Source: an uncultured Eubacteriales bacterium (GTDB taxonomy: Bacteria > Bacillota > Clostridia > Oscillospirales > Oscillospiraceae). From it: DNA of 40,369 nt. Both the position numbers and the translations under genes were made by a program. The stretch is from the NCBI GenBank assembly GCA_900321275.1, contig ONVI01000029.1:1-40369 (forward strand), given 5' to 3'. Positions 16,811-28,122 of the stretch are shown here, in pieces. A model generated the notes under the pieces. That model searched no databases and had not been told where the DNA came from. It worked only from the letters and a program-made list of their open reading frames with translations. The stretch's first letter is position 1, and each line of letters starts with the position of its first letter.

Positions 16811-18226
16811 ATGAAAGCTGTCATAATCAAGAGAACGGGCTGTCTGCTGCTTGCGGCAGCGCTGCTCACGCTGGGACCGGGCGCGGCTTTGGCGGAGGAG
16901 ACCGACATTGAGCTGGCGCCGATGGCGATCGACTGGGTGGAACCGGACTTCAACGATACGCAGGCGCCCGCGCCGGAGACCCCGGAGGAAGAGCCTGCCG
17001 CGCCCGAGCTTTCCGAGGAGGTACTGCCGGATCAGCCCGAAGCGCCGGAAGCGATGGAAGCGCCGGAGCCTGTACATGTTTTTTCCGCTGAGGAAGGGGA
17101 TCTCGCAATCGATGAAGAGAATTTCCCCGATCCGAATTTCCGGGCATATTTGAAAACGCTCCCCCACAGCGGGGAGGCGGGCAACGAGTATTTCACCGCC
17201 GGACAGCTTGCAGGAATTACGGAGATGGACTGCTCCCGGCGCGATATCGCCTCTTTTGAGGGGCTTGAAAGCTTTCCCGCGCTGGAGAAGCTGAACTGCG
17301 CCGGCAACGCGCCGGAGAGACTGGACATCGGCAAAAACACGGCGCTTCGCTTTCTGGACTGCGGCGGCAGCGGCCTGACCGGACTGGACGTCAGCAAAAA
17401 CCCGTATCTGGCGGAGCTTGTACGCAATACCGAGGCTGAGGCGGTCGATGGTGAAGTTTCGCTGCGGCAGTACGCAATCGCGGACGAGACCGGCGAGCTG
17501 TACGCCGCTCTCCGCTGCGGCGAGGAGCTCAAGCTGTACACCGAGAAACCGGCGGCCGACGCCGTTCAAATCACGGCCTTTGTCAAGACGGGGGACGCGC
17601 TCGCCGTTTCGCTCCTGGCTGAGCCGGCCGCGGGGTCCGATCCCGCGAAATATCGGATCACTGCCGAATTTGACGGACAGACGCTTGACGCGATTCCGGC
17701 GGACGACGTGCATTACATTCCCGACGCCGCCCTTGTCAGCCTTTCCCAACTGACAGCGCCCATCACGGTCACGGTCTCCTGCGGGGAGGACGAGGCGCTG
17801 TACAGCTTCACCGTGTTCGATTACCTGAAAGCGCTGCCTTCTTACACCGAGGCCCCGCTGCCGACCAATCAGGCGGCGTGCACGGGTGAAATCGGCGGCG
17901 TCGGCGACTTTCACGCAAAGCTCGCAGGCGAAGGCGACCCTGTTGTCAGGCTCTATTTCCGCGCGGAGAGCACCGACGGCCTGACCTTTGCCTGCGACGG
18001 TCATACGATCGGCGCCCCGGAAAAGGAGGACGAAGGGCTCTGGTTTGTCACGGTGGGCGATCTCACCCCTGCCGATCTTCCCGCCGATCTGCTCATCACG
18101 GCCGAAAAGGAGGCGCAGCAGGCGCAGATCCGATTCTCACCCTTCAGCTGGGCAGCCAGGCACTGGGAGGAGACGGACGAGCCGCTCATTGCCCTCTGCC
18201 GCGCCCTCTCCGCCGCGCAGCCATGA
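16811..18226 (+). CDS. Secreted leucine-rich-repeat-like protein
   Basis: A 471-residue exported protein of unknown target. Signal peptide about 1-29 (KRTGCLLLAAALLTLG, cleavage near ALA). A Pro/Glu/Ala-rich linker covers about 48-90. The INEENFPDPNFR-type entry motif (DEENFPDPNFRAYL at 101-114) is typical of clostridial surface LRR proteins. It is followed by about three short LRR units (135-203) with LDCGGSGLTGLDVSKN. The remaining 270 residues look like beta-rich, Ig-like modules. There is no LPXTG or C-terminal membrane anchor, so it is released or loosely bound. The ATG has GGGGAGATGGAAT upstream; the in-frame extension to 16760 is not supported. Confidence 0.75.
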   Translation: MKAVIIKRTGCLLLAAALLTLGPGAALAEETDIELAPMAIDWVEPDFNDTQAPAPETPEEEPAAPELSEEVLPDQPEAPEAMEAPEPVHVFSAEEGDLAIDEENFPDPNFRAYLKTLPHSGEAGNEYFTAGQLAGITEMDCSRRDIASFEGLESFPALEKLNCAGNAPERLDIGKNTALRFLDCGGSGLTGLDVSKNPYLAELVRNTEAEAVDGEVSLRQYAIADETGELYAALRCGEELKLYTEKPAADAVQITAFVKTGDALAVSLLAEPAAGSDPAKYRITAEFDGQTLDAIPADDVHYIPDAALVSLSQLTAPITVTVSCGEDEALYSFTVFDYLKALPSYTEAPLPTNQAACTGEIGGVGDFHAKLAGEGDPVVRLYFRAESTDGLTFACDGHTIGAPEKEDEGLWFVTVGDLTPADLPADLLITAEKEAQQAQIRFSPFSWAARHWEETDEPLIALCRALSAAQP

Positions 18227-18239
18227 CATGAATATACAG

Positions 18240-18300
18240 TATCACAACAATCATGGGCGAATACGCACACAAAACTGTGCGTATTCGCCCATTGTCGTCA
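18240..18300. repeat. GGGCGAATAC hairpin repeat, copy 1
   Basis: Perfect 15-bp stem TGGGCGAATACGCAC (18254-18268) / GTGCGTATTCGCCCA (18277-18291), flanked by ACAACAAT and TTGTCG. A near copy, including flanks, lies at 35823-35885. It lies between two converging genes and may serve as a terminator, but has no strong T-run. Confidence 0.8.
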
Positions 18301-18388
18301 TAATACCACAAAAACTGCCTTCATCGGAGCTCGATTTGTCTCGGAATTCGCTCTCGCCCTCGCCGAATTATGCGGTGTTGTCCTTGTT

Positions 18389-19141
18389 TTAAAGGCCGTT
18401 CTTTTCTTGCTTTTTTTCTTCTTCTTCTTTTTTCTCTTCCTGCAGGATGTCCATATAGCCTGCCGTGATAATGCCGGCGGGCAAAGCGATGATCGCGATG
18501 CCGAAAATTGCCGAGACCATTGTAAACGCGCGGCCCAGCGAAGAGATGGGGTAGATGTCGCCGTACCCCATGGTCGTGAGGGAAACCGTTGCCCAGTATA
18601 CGGCTTCAAAGAAATCGGTGAAGGATTCCGGCTCAATATTCAGAATAATCAGCGCGGAAATCAGCACATACATGATCGCCAGCGAACACACGGCAATCAG
18701 CGCTTCGTGGGACCGGTCCAATACCTTAAGGATTCTCCGGGTGTTCCTGGAATAGCGCGCCGCCTTGAAAATGCGCAGCACCCGCAGCGCCCGGAACATG
18801 CGGAACATGCGCAGCACCTTGAAGCTGTCGTTGATGACGGTGAAGCTCGGGAGGATCGAAACCAGATCGATCACCGCCATGAAGGTAAAGGGATACTTGA
18901 TAAAAGCCAGCACAGAGTGGTCGCGGAGTTTATAGTCGGCGGTTATGAGCCGCAGCAGATAGTCCAAGACAAACAGGCAGGCGCAGCCCTTGTCGATACA
19001 GGCGAGCAGCGGCGTCTCATACTTGAACGCGAGCGGTATCAGGCTGAGAACGATGAGAATGAGCATCACGGCGTCATAGATGTTGCTGATGCCGTCTCCG
19101 TCCTTTGCGGGCTCTATGATCTCAAAAATGCGTTTTCTCAC
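18389..19141 (-). CDS. Voltage-gated-type potassium channel
   Basis: Six-helix K+ channel subunit of 250 residues. The selectivity filter TTMGYGD is at 189-195, with Met in place of the common Val. The S4 helix (about 107-131) carries regularly spaced arginines: VLRMFRMFRALRVLRIFK. S1-S3 lie at about 22-100, S5 at about 147-167 and S6 at about 203-230. The tail is a run of Glu and Lys (EEKKEEEEKKQEKNGL) with no RCK domain. The GTG start (19141) has AGGAGG eight bases upstream. It lies 29 bases downstream of the DUF1846 gene and is probably co-transcribed with it. Confidence 0.9.
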   Translation of the reverse strand: MRKRIFEIIEPAKDGDGISNIYDAVMLILIVLSLIPLAFKYETPLLACIDKGCACLFVLDYLLRLITADYKLRDHSVLAFIKYPFTFMAVIDLVSILPSFTVINDSFKVLRMFRMFRALRVLRIFKAARYSRNTRRILKVLDRSHEALIAVCSLAIMYVLISALIILNIEPESFTDFFEAVYWATVSLTTMGYGDIYPISSLGRAFTMVSAIFGIAIIALPAGIITAGYMDILQEEKKEEEEKKQEKNGL

Positions 19142-19170
19142 TTCGGGTGCCTCCTGTGATTTTCCCGCGC

Positions 19171-20655
19171 TTACTTATGATACAGCTTCTTGGCCTGGTA
19201 TTTCGGCTCAAAGGAGATGTTGACGCCGAGCTTTTTGAACAGATCCTCGTCGACATGGGAGAGGATCACGGTGGAGTGCGCCTCGCAGCCCTTGAGCTTG
19301 GAGAGCTGGTCAATGGCGAGGTCTGCCATGGGGTTTGTGACCGCGCAGATCGTCAGGGCGATCAGCACCTCGTCCGTGTGCAGGCGGGGGTTGTGGTTGC
19401 CGAGATGCTCCACCTTCAAGTGCTGGATGGGCTTGATGACGCCCGGCGCGATGAGGGGGAGCTTTTTGTCGATTCCGGCGAGGGCTTTCAGCGCGTTGAT
19501 GAGCGCCGCGGAGGACGCGCCGAGCAGGGAAGTGGTCTTGCCGGTGACGATGGTTCCGTCGTTTAATTCGATGGCGACGGCGGGACCGCCGCTTGCCTCG
19601 GCCTTCTCCAGCGCCGCGGCCACCACCGGGCGGTCGGCGGCGGAGATGTTGAGAGAGTTCATGATGAGCTCGATCTTGCGCATCTCCTCCGGCTCGCCGA
19701 GACCCTTGCGCACCGCGACGGCGGCGGCGTACCAGCGGCGGATGATCTCCTGCTTGCTGGCCTCCCGGCACACCTCGTCATCCGAGATGCAGTTGCCCAC
19801 CATGTTGACGCCCATATCCGTGGGGCTTTTGTACGGGCTCTCGCCGTATATGGATTTGAAGATCGCCTCCAGCACGGGGTAGATCTCCACGTCGCGGTTG
19901 TAGTTGACGGTGGTCTCGCCGTAGGCCTCCAGATGGTAGGGGTCGATCATGTTCACGTCGTCGAGGTCGGCGGTCGCCGCCTCGTATGCGAGATTCACCG
20001 GATGTTTGAGCGGCAGGTTCCAGACGGGGAAGGTCTCAAACTTGGCGTAGCCCGCGCTGACGCCGCGCTTGTGCTCATGGTAGAGCTGGCTGAGGCAGGT
20101 GGCCATTTTGCCGCTGCCGGGGCCGGGAGCCGTGACGACGACAAGACTGCGCTCGGTCTCGATATAGTCGTTTTTCCCAAAGCCCTCGTCCGAGACGATG
20201 AGGCCCACGTTCGCGGGGTAATCCGGGATGATGTAGTGCACATAGGTGCGCACGCCCAGAGCCTCCAGGCGCTTGCGGAAGGCGTCGGCGATGGCCTGGC
20301 CGCGGTAGTGCGTGATGACGACCGAGCCGATATACAGGCCGATGCCGCGGAAGGCGTCGATGAGGCGGAGGGTGTCGTCCTCGTAGGTGATGCCGAGGTC
20401 GCCCCTTCTCTTGCTGCGCTCGATATCGTCGGCGGAGATGGCGATGACGATCTCGGCCTCGTCCTTCATTTCCAGGAGCATGCGCACCTTGCTGTCCGGC
20501 TCAAAGCCGGGCAGGACGCGGGCGGCGTGGTAGTCGTCAAAGAGCTTGCCGCCGAATTCGAGATACAGCTTGCCGCCGAACTTGCCGATCCGGTCGCGGA
20601 TGTTCTGGGACTGGAGCTTGAGATATTTCTCGTTGTCAAAGCCGATAGCGTTCAT
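19171..20655 (-). CDS. DUF1846 family protein
   Basis: A conserved cytosolic protein of Firmicutes, 494 residues, the normal length; its biochemical role is not established. Recognisable parts are MNAIGFDNEKYLKLQSQNIRDR (shown by NEKYLKLQSQ), TAPGPGSGKMATCLSQLYHE (nucleotide-binding-like loop at about 167-176), AFETFPVWNLPLKHPVN-like text (KFETFPVWNLPLKHPVNLAY) and NMVGNCI. I start at the ATG at 20655 with GGGGGGAG seven bases upstream. A second ATG two codons earlier is too close to that site. The K+ channel gene follows after 15 bases of non-coding sequence plus its ribosome site. Confidence 0.9.
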   Translation of the reverse strand: MNAIGFDNEKYLKLQSQNIRDRIGKFGGKLYLEFGGKLFDDYHAARVLPGFEPDSKVRMLLEMKDEAEIVIAISADDIERSKRRGDLGITYEDDTLRLIDAFRGIGLYIGSVVITHYRGQAIADAFRKRLEALGVRTYVHYIIPDYPANVGLIVSDEGFGKNDYIETERSLVVVTAPGPGSGKMATCLSQLYHEHKRGVSAGYAKFETFPVWNLPLKHPVNLAYEAATADLDDVNMIDPYHLEAYGETTVNYNRDVEIYPVLEAIFKSIYGESPYKSPTDMGVNMVGNCISDDEVCREASKQEIIRRWYAAAVAVRKGLGEPEEMRKIELIMNSLNISAADRPVVAAALEKAEASGGPAVAIELNDGTIVTGKTTSLLGASSAALINALKALAGIDKKLPLIAPGVIKPIQHLKVEHLGNHNPRLHTDEVLIALTICAVTNPMADLAIDQLSKLKGCEAHSTVILSHVDEDLFKKLGVNISFEPKYQAKKLYHK

Positions 20656-20693
20656 GGTCATTCTCCCCCCGAAAAAACAATTCACGATTTCGT

Positions 20694-20722
20694 ATTTTAA
20701 CATAGAACCGCTCTCAGGACAA
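20694..20722 (-). promoter_or_regulatory. Sigma-A promoter for DUF1846 / K+ channel genes
   Basis: On the minus strand -35 TTGTCC (20717-20722), 17-base spacer, -10 TAAAAT (20694-20699), 39 bases upstream of the ATG. Confidence 0.7.
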
Positions 20723-20758
20723 GATGACAAAATCGGACTTTTTTTATTCACATTCTTG

Positions 20759-20767
20759 TGGTATAGT
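20759..20767 (+). promoter_or_regulatory. Extended -10 promoter for secA
   Basis: TGG-TATAGT is an extended -10 element 44 bases before the secA ATG. The -35 position is only a T-run, which is tolerable with an extended -10. Confidence 0.55.
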
Positions 20768-20810
20768 CTATCTTGTATTGGTATCCACTATAGAAGAAAG
20801 GCACATCACC

Positions 20811-23585
<2,775 letters not shown>

Positions 23586-23592
23586 GCTTTTG

Positions 23593-23765
23593 CCTCCCAC
23601 TCTGAGGGAGGATTCTGACGCGCGGGAAGCGTGCGACATTCCAAGCTCTGCTGACCGCAAAGCGGTGGAAGGAGTCAACGTGCGCCGTTTACGCGCGCGG
23701 AATAACGAAAAACTCCCTCAGTCACCGCCGCAAGCGGCGGCGACAGCTCCCTCAGAGAGGGAGCT
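23593..23765. repeat. CTCCCTC-type non-coding element, copy 2
   Basis: Inverted copy of the framework seen at 6468-6623. End hairpins are CCTCCCACTC/GAGGGAGG (23593-23611) and AGCTCCCTC/GAGGGAGCT (23745-23765). Inside are GGAAGGAGTCAA, ACTCCCTCAGTCACC and a hairpin CACCGCCGC/GCGGCGGCG. The shared blocks are conserved and the variable hairpins differ in sequence but still pair. It starts seven bases after the secA stop. Confidence 0.8.
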
Positions 23766-23787
23766 AAAACGGCATTGCGAGGTAACC

Positions 23788-24576
23788 ATGTCATTCTACG
23801 AAATCAACACCAACGGCCTGATCTATATGCGTTCGACCATCATCGGCGCGAAGCATGCCTTCACCACCCGCTTCGGCGGGGTGAGCAGGGGCGCGTTTGC
23901 GTCGCTCAACCTCGCCTCCGAAAAGGGGGACGACCCGGAGGCCGTGTGTGAAAACTTCCGCCGGGTCTGCGCCCTCTTCGGCACGGACGAAAACGGGGCG
24001 TGTACGGCCAGGCAGGTACACCAAAATCAGGTGCGGGCCGTGACCTCGGCGGATAAGCACAGCTGCCTTGCGCCCGCGGCTATCGAGGCCGACGGACTTG
24101 TGACCGCCGAAAAGGGCCTGCCCGTTTTCTGCTTTGCCGCCGACTGCACGCCGATGCTCCTGTGGGACACGGAAAACCGCGCCGTCGGGGCGATCCACTG
24201 CAGCTGGCGCAATTCGGTCATGGATATGCCCGGCAGGGCCGTCGCGGCAATGGGAGCGCTGGGCGCCGGGCCCGAAAAGCTCTGCGCGGCGCTCGGCCCG
24301 GCGCTCGGCCGCTGCCACTTTGAGACCGATGACGACGTGCCGGACGCCATCGAAGCCTGGATCGGTGACGCGGCGGGGCTTTTCGACCGCCGCCCGGACG
24401 GCAAGACCATGGTCGACCTGCGCGCGGCGATCGCCAGACGTCTTGTGCAGCTCGGCGTTCCGGCGGAGAATATCGACGTCTCCGGCGAGTGTACCTTCTG
24501 CAGCCACGACAAATACTGGTCGCACCGCTATGTAAAGGGGCCGCGGGGACACCAGGGCGCGGTTATCATGCTCTGA
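23788..24576 (+). CDS. pgeF: Purine nucleoside phosphorylase / polyphenol oxidase family protein (YfiH/LACC1)
   Basis: YfiH-type enzyme. Family members cleave purine nucleosides by phosphorolysis and deaminate adenosine; in E. coli PgeF corrects peptidoglycan precursor errors. The metal ligands are visible: RQVHQNQV (His), CFAADCTPMLLWD (Cys) and GAIHCSWR (His). The C-terminal CTFCSHDKYWSHRY is typical. 262 residues. The ATG at 23788 has GAGGT upstream; the frame is open back to 23590, but that part is repeat DNA. The stop nearly touches the following lipoprotein gene. Confidence 0.88.
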   Translation: MSFYEINTNGLIYMRSTIIGAKHAFTTRFGGVSRGAFASLNLASEKGDDPEAVCENFRRVCALFGTDENGACTARQVHQNQVRAVTSADKHSCLAPAAIEADGLVTAEKGLPVFCFAADCTPMLLWDTENRAVGAIHCSWRNSVMDMPGRAVAAMGALGAGPEKLCAALGPALGRCHFETDDDVPDAIEAWIGDAAGLFDRRPDGKTMVDLRAAIARRLVQLGVPAENIDVSGECTFCSHDKYWSHRYVKGPRGHQGAVIML

Positions 24577-24585
24577 GGTATGGCT

Positions 24586-26157
24586 ATGAAAAGAAAGGTT
24601 CTGTGTCTGCTGCTGTGCGCGGCGTCGCTGCTGCTCTCCGCCTGCGGGGGGAGCGCCGCCACCGACCCCGACTCGCTGATCCCCCAATCCACCAAGGGCA
24701 AGGACGTGACGCGCGCCGCGGCCGCAGACAAGCTCTTCTCCCTCAACTGGAACGAGGAATTCAGCCTCAACCCCATCCTCGCCACCAACCACTCCAACCA
24801 GCTCCTGTGCGATCTGGTCTACGAAAACATGGTGGAGCTGGACGACAACTTCAACGTCATCCCGAACATCCTCGACGAGGGGATGCCAAACGACGACGCC
24901 ACCTACTGGACGTTCAAGATCAACCCCGACCACGTCTTTCACGACGGCACCCCCGTCACCGGGGCGGACATCCGCTATTCCCTCGAGCGCGCCGTGGCCA
25001 CGCAGGATCGCTTCCGCGGCCGCTTTTCCAGCTATCAGGGCTCCGGCTATGACGACGCCCACTTCTATGTGACGCTCGGCATCGGGGACACGCAGTTTGC
25101 CAAGCTCCTGAATATCCCGGTCATCAAGTCCGGCACCATGGACATCAAGCCCCCCGTCGGCTCCGGCCCTTACAACTACCGCGAGGACGGGCACGCGCTG
25201 GTGGCCTATGAGGGCTACCCGGGCTATGAGGAGCTGCCGGTCGACACCATCCATCTGGTGGCCTTCACCACCGCCGACGAGATCCTGTCGAATTTCGAGG
25301 ACGGCGTGATCGACGCGGTCACCAACGACCCCTCGAGCTATACGAACCTCGGCTACTCCTCGTCCAACGAGATCCGCAACTTCAACACCACGAATCTCCA
25401 CTACATCATGTTCAACGAGGAGGGGCTGATCGGGCGCTACAGCGGCTTCCGGCAGGCGATGCTCTACGCCTTTGACCGCCAGTACTGGGCGGAGACGCTC
25501 ATGCACGGCAACGCCGTCGCCGCCGCCGTGCCCATGCATCCGGCCTGCGCCGACTACCCGGCGGAGTACGCCACGGCTCTCGGCTATAACCTGGACACCT
25601 GCCGTGTCGTGCTGGAAAACGCGGGCATCCGCGACTATGACGACGACGGGATGCTGGAATACATGTCCGGCACGGCCCAGGACATCGATGTGAACTTCAT
25701 CGTCTGCTCCGATTCCAGCGCGAAGTCCGGCGTGGCGCGCCGCTTCGCCGCGGATATGGAGAGCATCGGCCTCAAGGTCACCGTGCGGGAGCTGACCTGG
25801 GACGAGTATCTCACCGCGCTCGAAGAAGGCGACTTCGACATGTACTACGGCGAGGTCAAGCTGCGCAACAATTTCGATCTGACCGAGCTTCTGGACCCGG
25901 ACAGCGACCTCAACTACTCCCGCAGCATGGATACGGGCTACGTGGCCATGATCAACAACTATCTCTCCTGCGCCGCCGCCCAGCGCTCCGCCGTCTACAA
26001 GCAGCTTTGCGACTACATCAACGCAAACGGCGCGCTCATTTCCATCGGCTTTGAGGATCAGCAGCTCATCGTGCACCGCGGCGTGATCCGCGGCCTCGCC
26101 CCCAACGCCGGAAATCCGCTCTACGATTTCCAGCACTGGGAAATCATGCTTGACTAA
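24586..26157 (+). CDS. Family 5 ABC-transporter substrate-binding lipoprotein (peptide-type)
   Basis: Extracytoplasmic solute receptor of the OppA/DppA family, likely for peptides or nickel-like chelates; the ligand cannot be told. The lipoprotein signal ends in the lipobox LLSAC (Cys20). Core family features follow: WNEEFSLNPI, YWTFKINPDHVFHDGTPVTG (key part DHVFHDGTPVTGADI) and FRQAMLYAFDRQ. 523 residues. I start at the ATG at 24586, six bases after AGGT; an in-frame ATG at 24580 is two codons earlier. No permease or ATPase genes lie nearby, so the transporter partners must be elsewhere. The gene follows pgeF by nine bases. Confidence 0.88.
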   Translation: MKRKVLCLLLCAASLLLSACGGSAATDPDSLIPQSTKGKDVTRAAAADKLFSLNWNEEFSLNPILATNHSNQLLCDLVYENMVELDDNFNVIPNILDEGMPNDDATYWTFKINPDHVFHDGTPVTGADIRYSLERAVATQDRFRGRFSSYQGSGYDDAHFYVTLGIGDTQFAKLLNIPVIKSGTMDIKPPVGSGPYNYREDGHALVAYEGYPGYEELPVDTIHLVAFTTADEILSNFEDGVIDAVTNDPSSYTNLGYSSSNEIRNFNTTNLHYIMFNEEGLIGRYSGFRQAMLYAFDRQYWAETLMHGNAVAAAVPMHPACADYPAEYATALGYNLDTCRVVLENAGIRDYDDDGMLEYMSGTAQDIDVNFIVCSDSSAKSGVARRFAADMESIGLKVTVRELTWDEYLTALEEGDFDMYYGEVKLRNNFDLTELLDPDSDLNYSRSMDTGYVAMINNYLSCAAAQRSAVYKQLCDYINANGALISIGFEDQQLIVHRGVIRGLAPNAGNPLYDFQHWEIMLD

Positions 26158-26198
26158 AGTGCTATCGTAATAACAGGTATAGGAAGGGAGAGAAGAAC

Positions 26199-26579
26199 AT
26201 GACTGACAGAGAGCTTCTGTCGAAGGCGAAGGCGGCGTCGATGAACGCCTATGTCCCCTATTCCCGCTTTGCCGTGGGCGCGGCGCTGGAGTGTACGGAC
26301 GGCACGGTGTTCACCGGCTGCAACGTGGAGAACGCCGCCCTCGGCAGCACCATCTGCGCCGAGCGCACCGCCTGCTGCAAGGCCGTCAGCGAAGGCCATC
26401 GGGAGTTTCGCCGCATCGCCATCTACGCCGACAGCGAAAACTGGTGCACCCCCTGCGGGGCCTGCAGGCAGTTCCTGGCCGAGTTTTCGCCCGACATGGA
26501 GGTGCTGTGCGCCAAGGCCGGCGACCGCTATGTGAGCTATCGGCTGTCGGAGCTGATGCCCCATGTTTTCAATTATTGA
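26199..26579 (+). CDS. cdd: Cytidine deaminase
   Basis: Converts cytidine and deoxycytidine to uridine forms in pyrimidine salvage. 126 residues, the size of the tetrameric bacterial type. YVPYSRFAVGAAL at about 18-30, NVENAALGSTICAERTA with the zinc ligand Cys53 and catalytic Glu55, and TPCGACRQF with Cys86 and Cys89 are all present. The ATG has GGAAGGGAG upstream. The gene ends in a strong terminator and is probably the last gene of the pgeF group. Confidence 0.95.
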   Translation: MTDRELLSKAKAASMNAYVPYSRFAVGAALECTDGTVFTGCNVENAALGSTICAERTACCKAVSEGHREFRRIAIYADSENWCTPCGACRQFLAEFSPDMEVLCAKAGDRYVSYRLSELMPHVFNY

Positions 26580-26595
26580 TGCAGCGCCGACAAAG

Positions 26596-26650
26596 GCAGG
26601 CGCGGAGAGCCAAGCGCAGGAAGCGGGCCCTCCGCGCCTGCTTTTTCTTT
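26596..26650 (+). terminator. Rho-independent terminator after cdd
   Basis: 12-bp perfect stem GCAGGCGCGGAG (26596-26607) / CTCCGCGCCTGC (26630-26641), 22-base loop, then TTTTTCTTT. It separates cdd from the antiporter operon. Confidence 0.85.
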
Positions 26651-26745
26651 ATGGCAACGCACGATCCGCCTTCGGCGCCTCCTGGAAAATTTGCGCTCGC
26701 CGAATTATGCGGTATTGCCCTGTCGAAATACGGCGCAACTGAACC

Positions 26746-26774
26746 TTGAAACCAACTGTTTTCTATAGTATAAT
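26746..26774 (+). promoter_or_regulatory. Sigma-A promoter of the antiporter operon
   Basis: -35 TTGAAA (26746-26751), 17-base spacer, perfect -10 TATAAT (26769-26774), 44 bases before the mrpE start. It is one of the strongest promoters in the window and is the only one seen for the ten-gene unit. Confidence 0.88.
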
Positions 26775-26817
26775 ATATAAGTTTCAAGCGGCAAAAAACT
26801 TTACGGAGGGATGACCC

Positions 26818-27276
26818 ATGTTTGTTGTCCTGATGATCCTCTGGCTGATCTTCGCCGGGAGCGTGACGGTCACGAACCTGATCCTCGGCGCGATCGTCAG
26901 CGGGCTTATCACGCTCCTGTGTACAAGGTACATGGGATACAGCACGAAGCGCTTCTATCGGGGGTTCAGCAAGGCCGATGAGATCGCCTTTTACCTGGCC
27001 TTTCTGCTCAAGGAGATCGTGCGCGAGAACTTTGACGTGCTGCGCTTTGTCTACCGCAAGGGGCAGCCGAAGCCCATGCTGGTGCACTTTCACAGCAATA
27101 TCCGGACCGAGGCCCTGCGCGTGCTGGTGGCAAACTCCATCACCCTGACCCCCGGCACCTTCACGGTCAGGCTGGAGGGGGACGAGTTTGCCGTGCACGC
27201 CCTGGACGAATATTTCCAGATTGACATTGAGCACAGCGAATTTGCGAAGCTGGCAAAGAAGGTGGAGGAAGCGTGA
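26818..27276 (+). CDS. mrpE: Mrp/Mbh antiporter subunit E (MbhA-like)
   Basis: Small membrane subunit of the multi-subunit cation/proton antiporter. The first 45 residues are two hydrophobic helices. The family's LLKEIVRENFDVLRFVY and NSITLTPGTFTVRLEGDEFAVHALD are clear. 152 residues. GGAGGG precedes the ATG. It is the first gene of the operon, and its TGA overlaps the ATG of the next gene. The operon order that it opens is that of Mbh modules (A-B-C-D-E-F-G-H) rather than bacterial mrpABCDEFG. Confidence 0.9.
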   Translation: MFVVLMILWLIFAGSVTVTNLILGAIVSGLITLLCTRYMGYSTKRFYRGFSKADEIAFYLAFLLKEIVRENFDVLRFVYRKGQPKPMLVHFHSNIRTEALRVLVANSITLTPGTFTVRLEGDEFAVHALDEYFQIDIEHSEFAKLAKKVEEA

Positions 27277-27557
27277 TGGAAGACAAGCTCTTGACAGGCG
27301 TATTGATCCTGCTCGCCCTCTTTATGCTGGCCCTGATGCCGAAGGTAATCAGGGGCCCGCGCTTTACCGACCGCATCGTCGCCATCAATGCCATCAACAC
27401 GATGGTCACGGCCTCGATCTGTCTGCTGTCCCGTCTGCATCGGGCGGGGTATCTGCTGGACGTGGCGCTCATCTACGCGCTTTTGGGCTTTACGGCGACG
27501 ACGCTCTTGACAAGACTTTTGGCCGCCGACCGGCAGAAGGAGGGGAAGAAAAAATGA
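27276..27557 (+). CDS. mrpF: Mrp/Mbh antiporter subunit F (MbhB-like)
   Basis: 93-residue membrane subunit with three helices. The family core GPRFTDRIVAINAINTM and DVALIYALLGF are present. The ATG at 27276 overlaps the preceding stop (TGATG), and its own stop overlaps the next start (ATGA), which implies coupled translation. A GTG three bases earlier is an alternative start. Confidence 0.9.
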   Translation: MEDKLLTGVLILLALFMLALMPKVIRGPRFTDRIVAINAINTMVTASICLLSRLHRAGYLLDVALIYALLGFTATTLLTRLLAADRQKEGKKK

Positions 27558-27871
27558 TCCGTGTGATTCTGGCAGGGCTCTTCCTGGCCTTCGGGGTCTT
27601 CATGTTTTTCTCCGAAATTGTGGGCTTTTATAAGTTCACCTACGTCATGAACCGCATGCACGCCGCCGCCATGGGCGATACGCTGGGCATCGGCTCGATC
27701 CTCATTGCCGTCGGCATTCTCACCGGGGAGCTCGTCCCCATCTTAAAGCTTGTTCTGATTCTGGTCTTCATGTTCCTCACCGGCCCCGTGGTCACCCACC
27801 TGATCGCCGGGGCGGAGGTCGAGACCCACAAAAACGCCGGACACGAATACAGGGAGGTGGACAGACGGTGA
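27554..27871 (+). CDS. mrpG: Mrp/Mbh antiporter subunit G (MbhC-like)
   Basis: 105 residues with three membrane helices. FMFFSEIVGFYKF, RMHAAAMGDTLGIGSILIAVG (key part RMHAAAMGDTLG) and VLILVFMFLTGPVVTHLI match MrpG. The ATG overlaps the mrpF stop and the TGA overlaps the next GTG start. Confidence 0.9.
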   Translation: MIRVILAGLFLAFGVFMFFSEIVGFYKFTYVMNRMHAAAMGDTLGIGSILIAVGILTGELVPILKLVLILVFMFLTGPVVTHLIAGAEVETHKNAGHEYREVDRR

Positions 27872-28122
27872 AAATCGTAGAGTGCATTCTGCTCCTGCTG
27901 CTTATCATCACGGGCGTGACCGCGCCTTTGCAGAAGCACCCCCTGCTCATGGTCATCACGTTTACCACCTTCGGCCTGGTTATGAGCGTGATCTGGATGC
28001 TGCTCCAGGCCCCGGACCTTGCCATCACCGAGGCCGCCGTCGGCACGGGTGTGTCGGGCGTGCTGTTCTATCTCTGTCTGCGCCGCGTCCGCGCGATGCA
28101 GGGAACGGAGGATGAGAAATGA
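27868..28122 (+). CDS. MbhD-like subunit (DUF4040), separate gene
   Basis: 84 residues, three helices, equal to the MbhD part that in bacterial MrpA forms a C-terminal domain. QKHPLLMVITFTTFGLV and QAPDLAITEAAVGTGVSGVLF are its signature; the Asp/Glu of this last segment line the ion path in Mrp/Mbh structures. The GTG start overlaps the mrpG stop. Having MbhD as its own gene is the archaeal/Mbh arrangement. Confidence 0.87.
   Translation: MKIVECILLLLLIITGVTAPLQKHPLLMVITFTTFGLVMSVIWMLLQAPDLAITEAAVGTGVSGVLFYLCLRRVRAMQGTEDEK

Noticed and set aside
23791-26136. Long minus-strand frame opposite pgeF and the lipoprotein gene
   Set aside because: Both plus-strand genes have family motifs and ribosome sites; the minus frame has neither.
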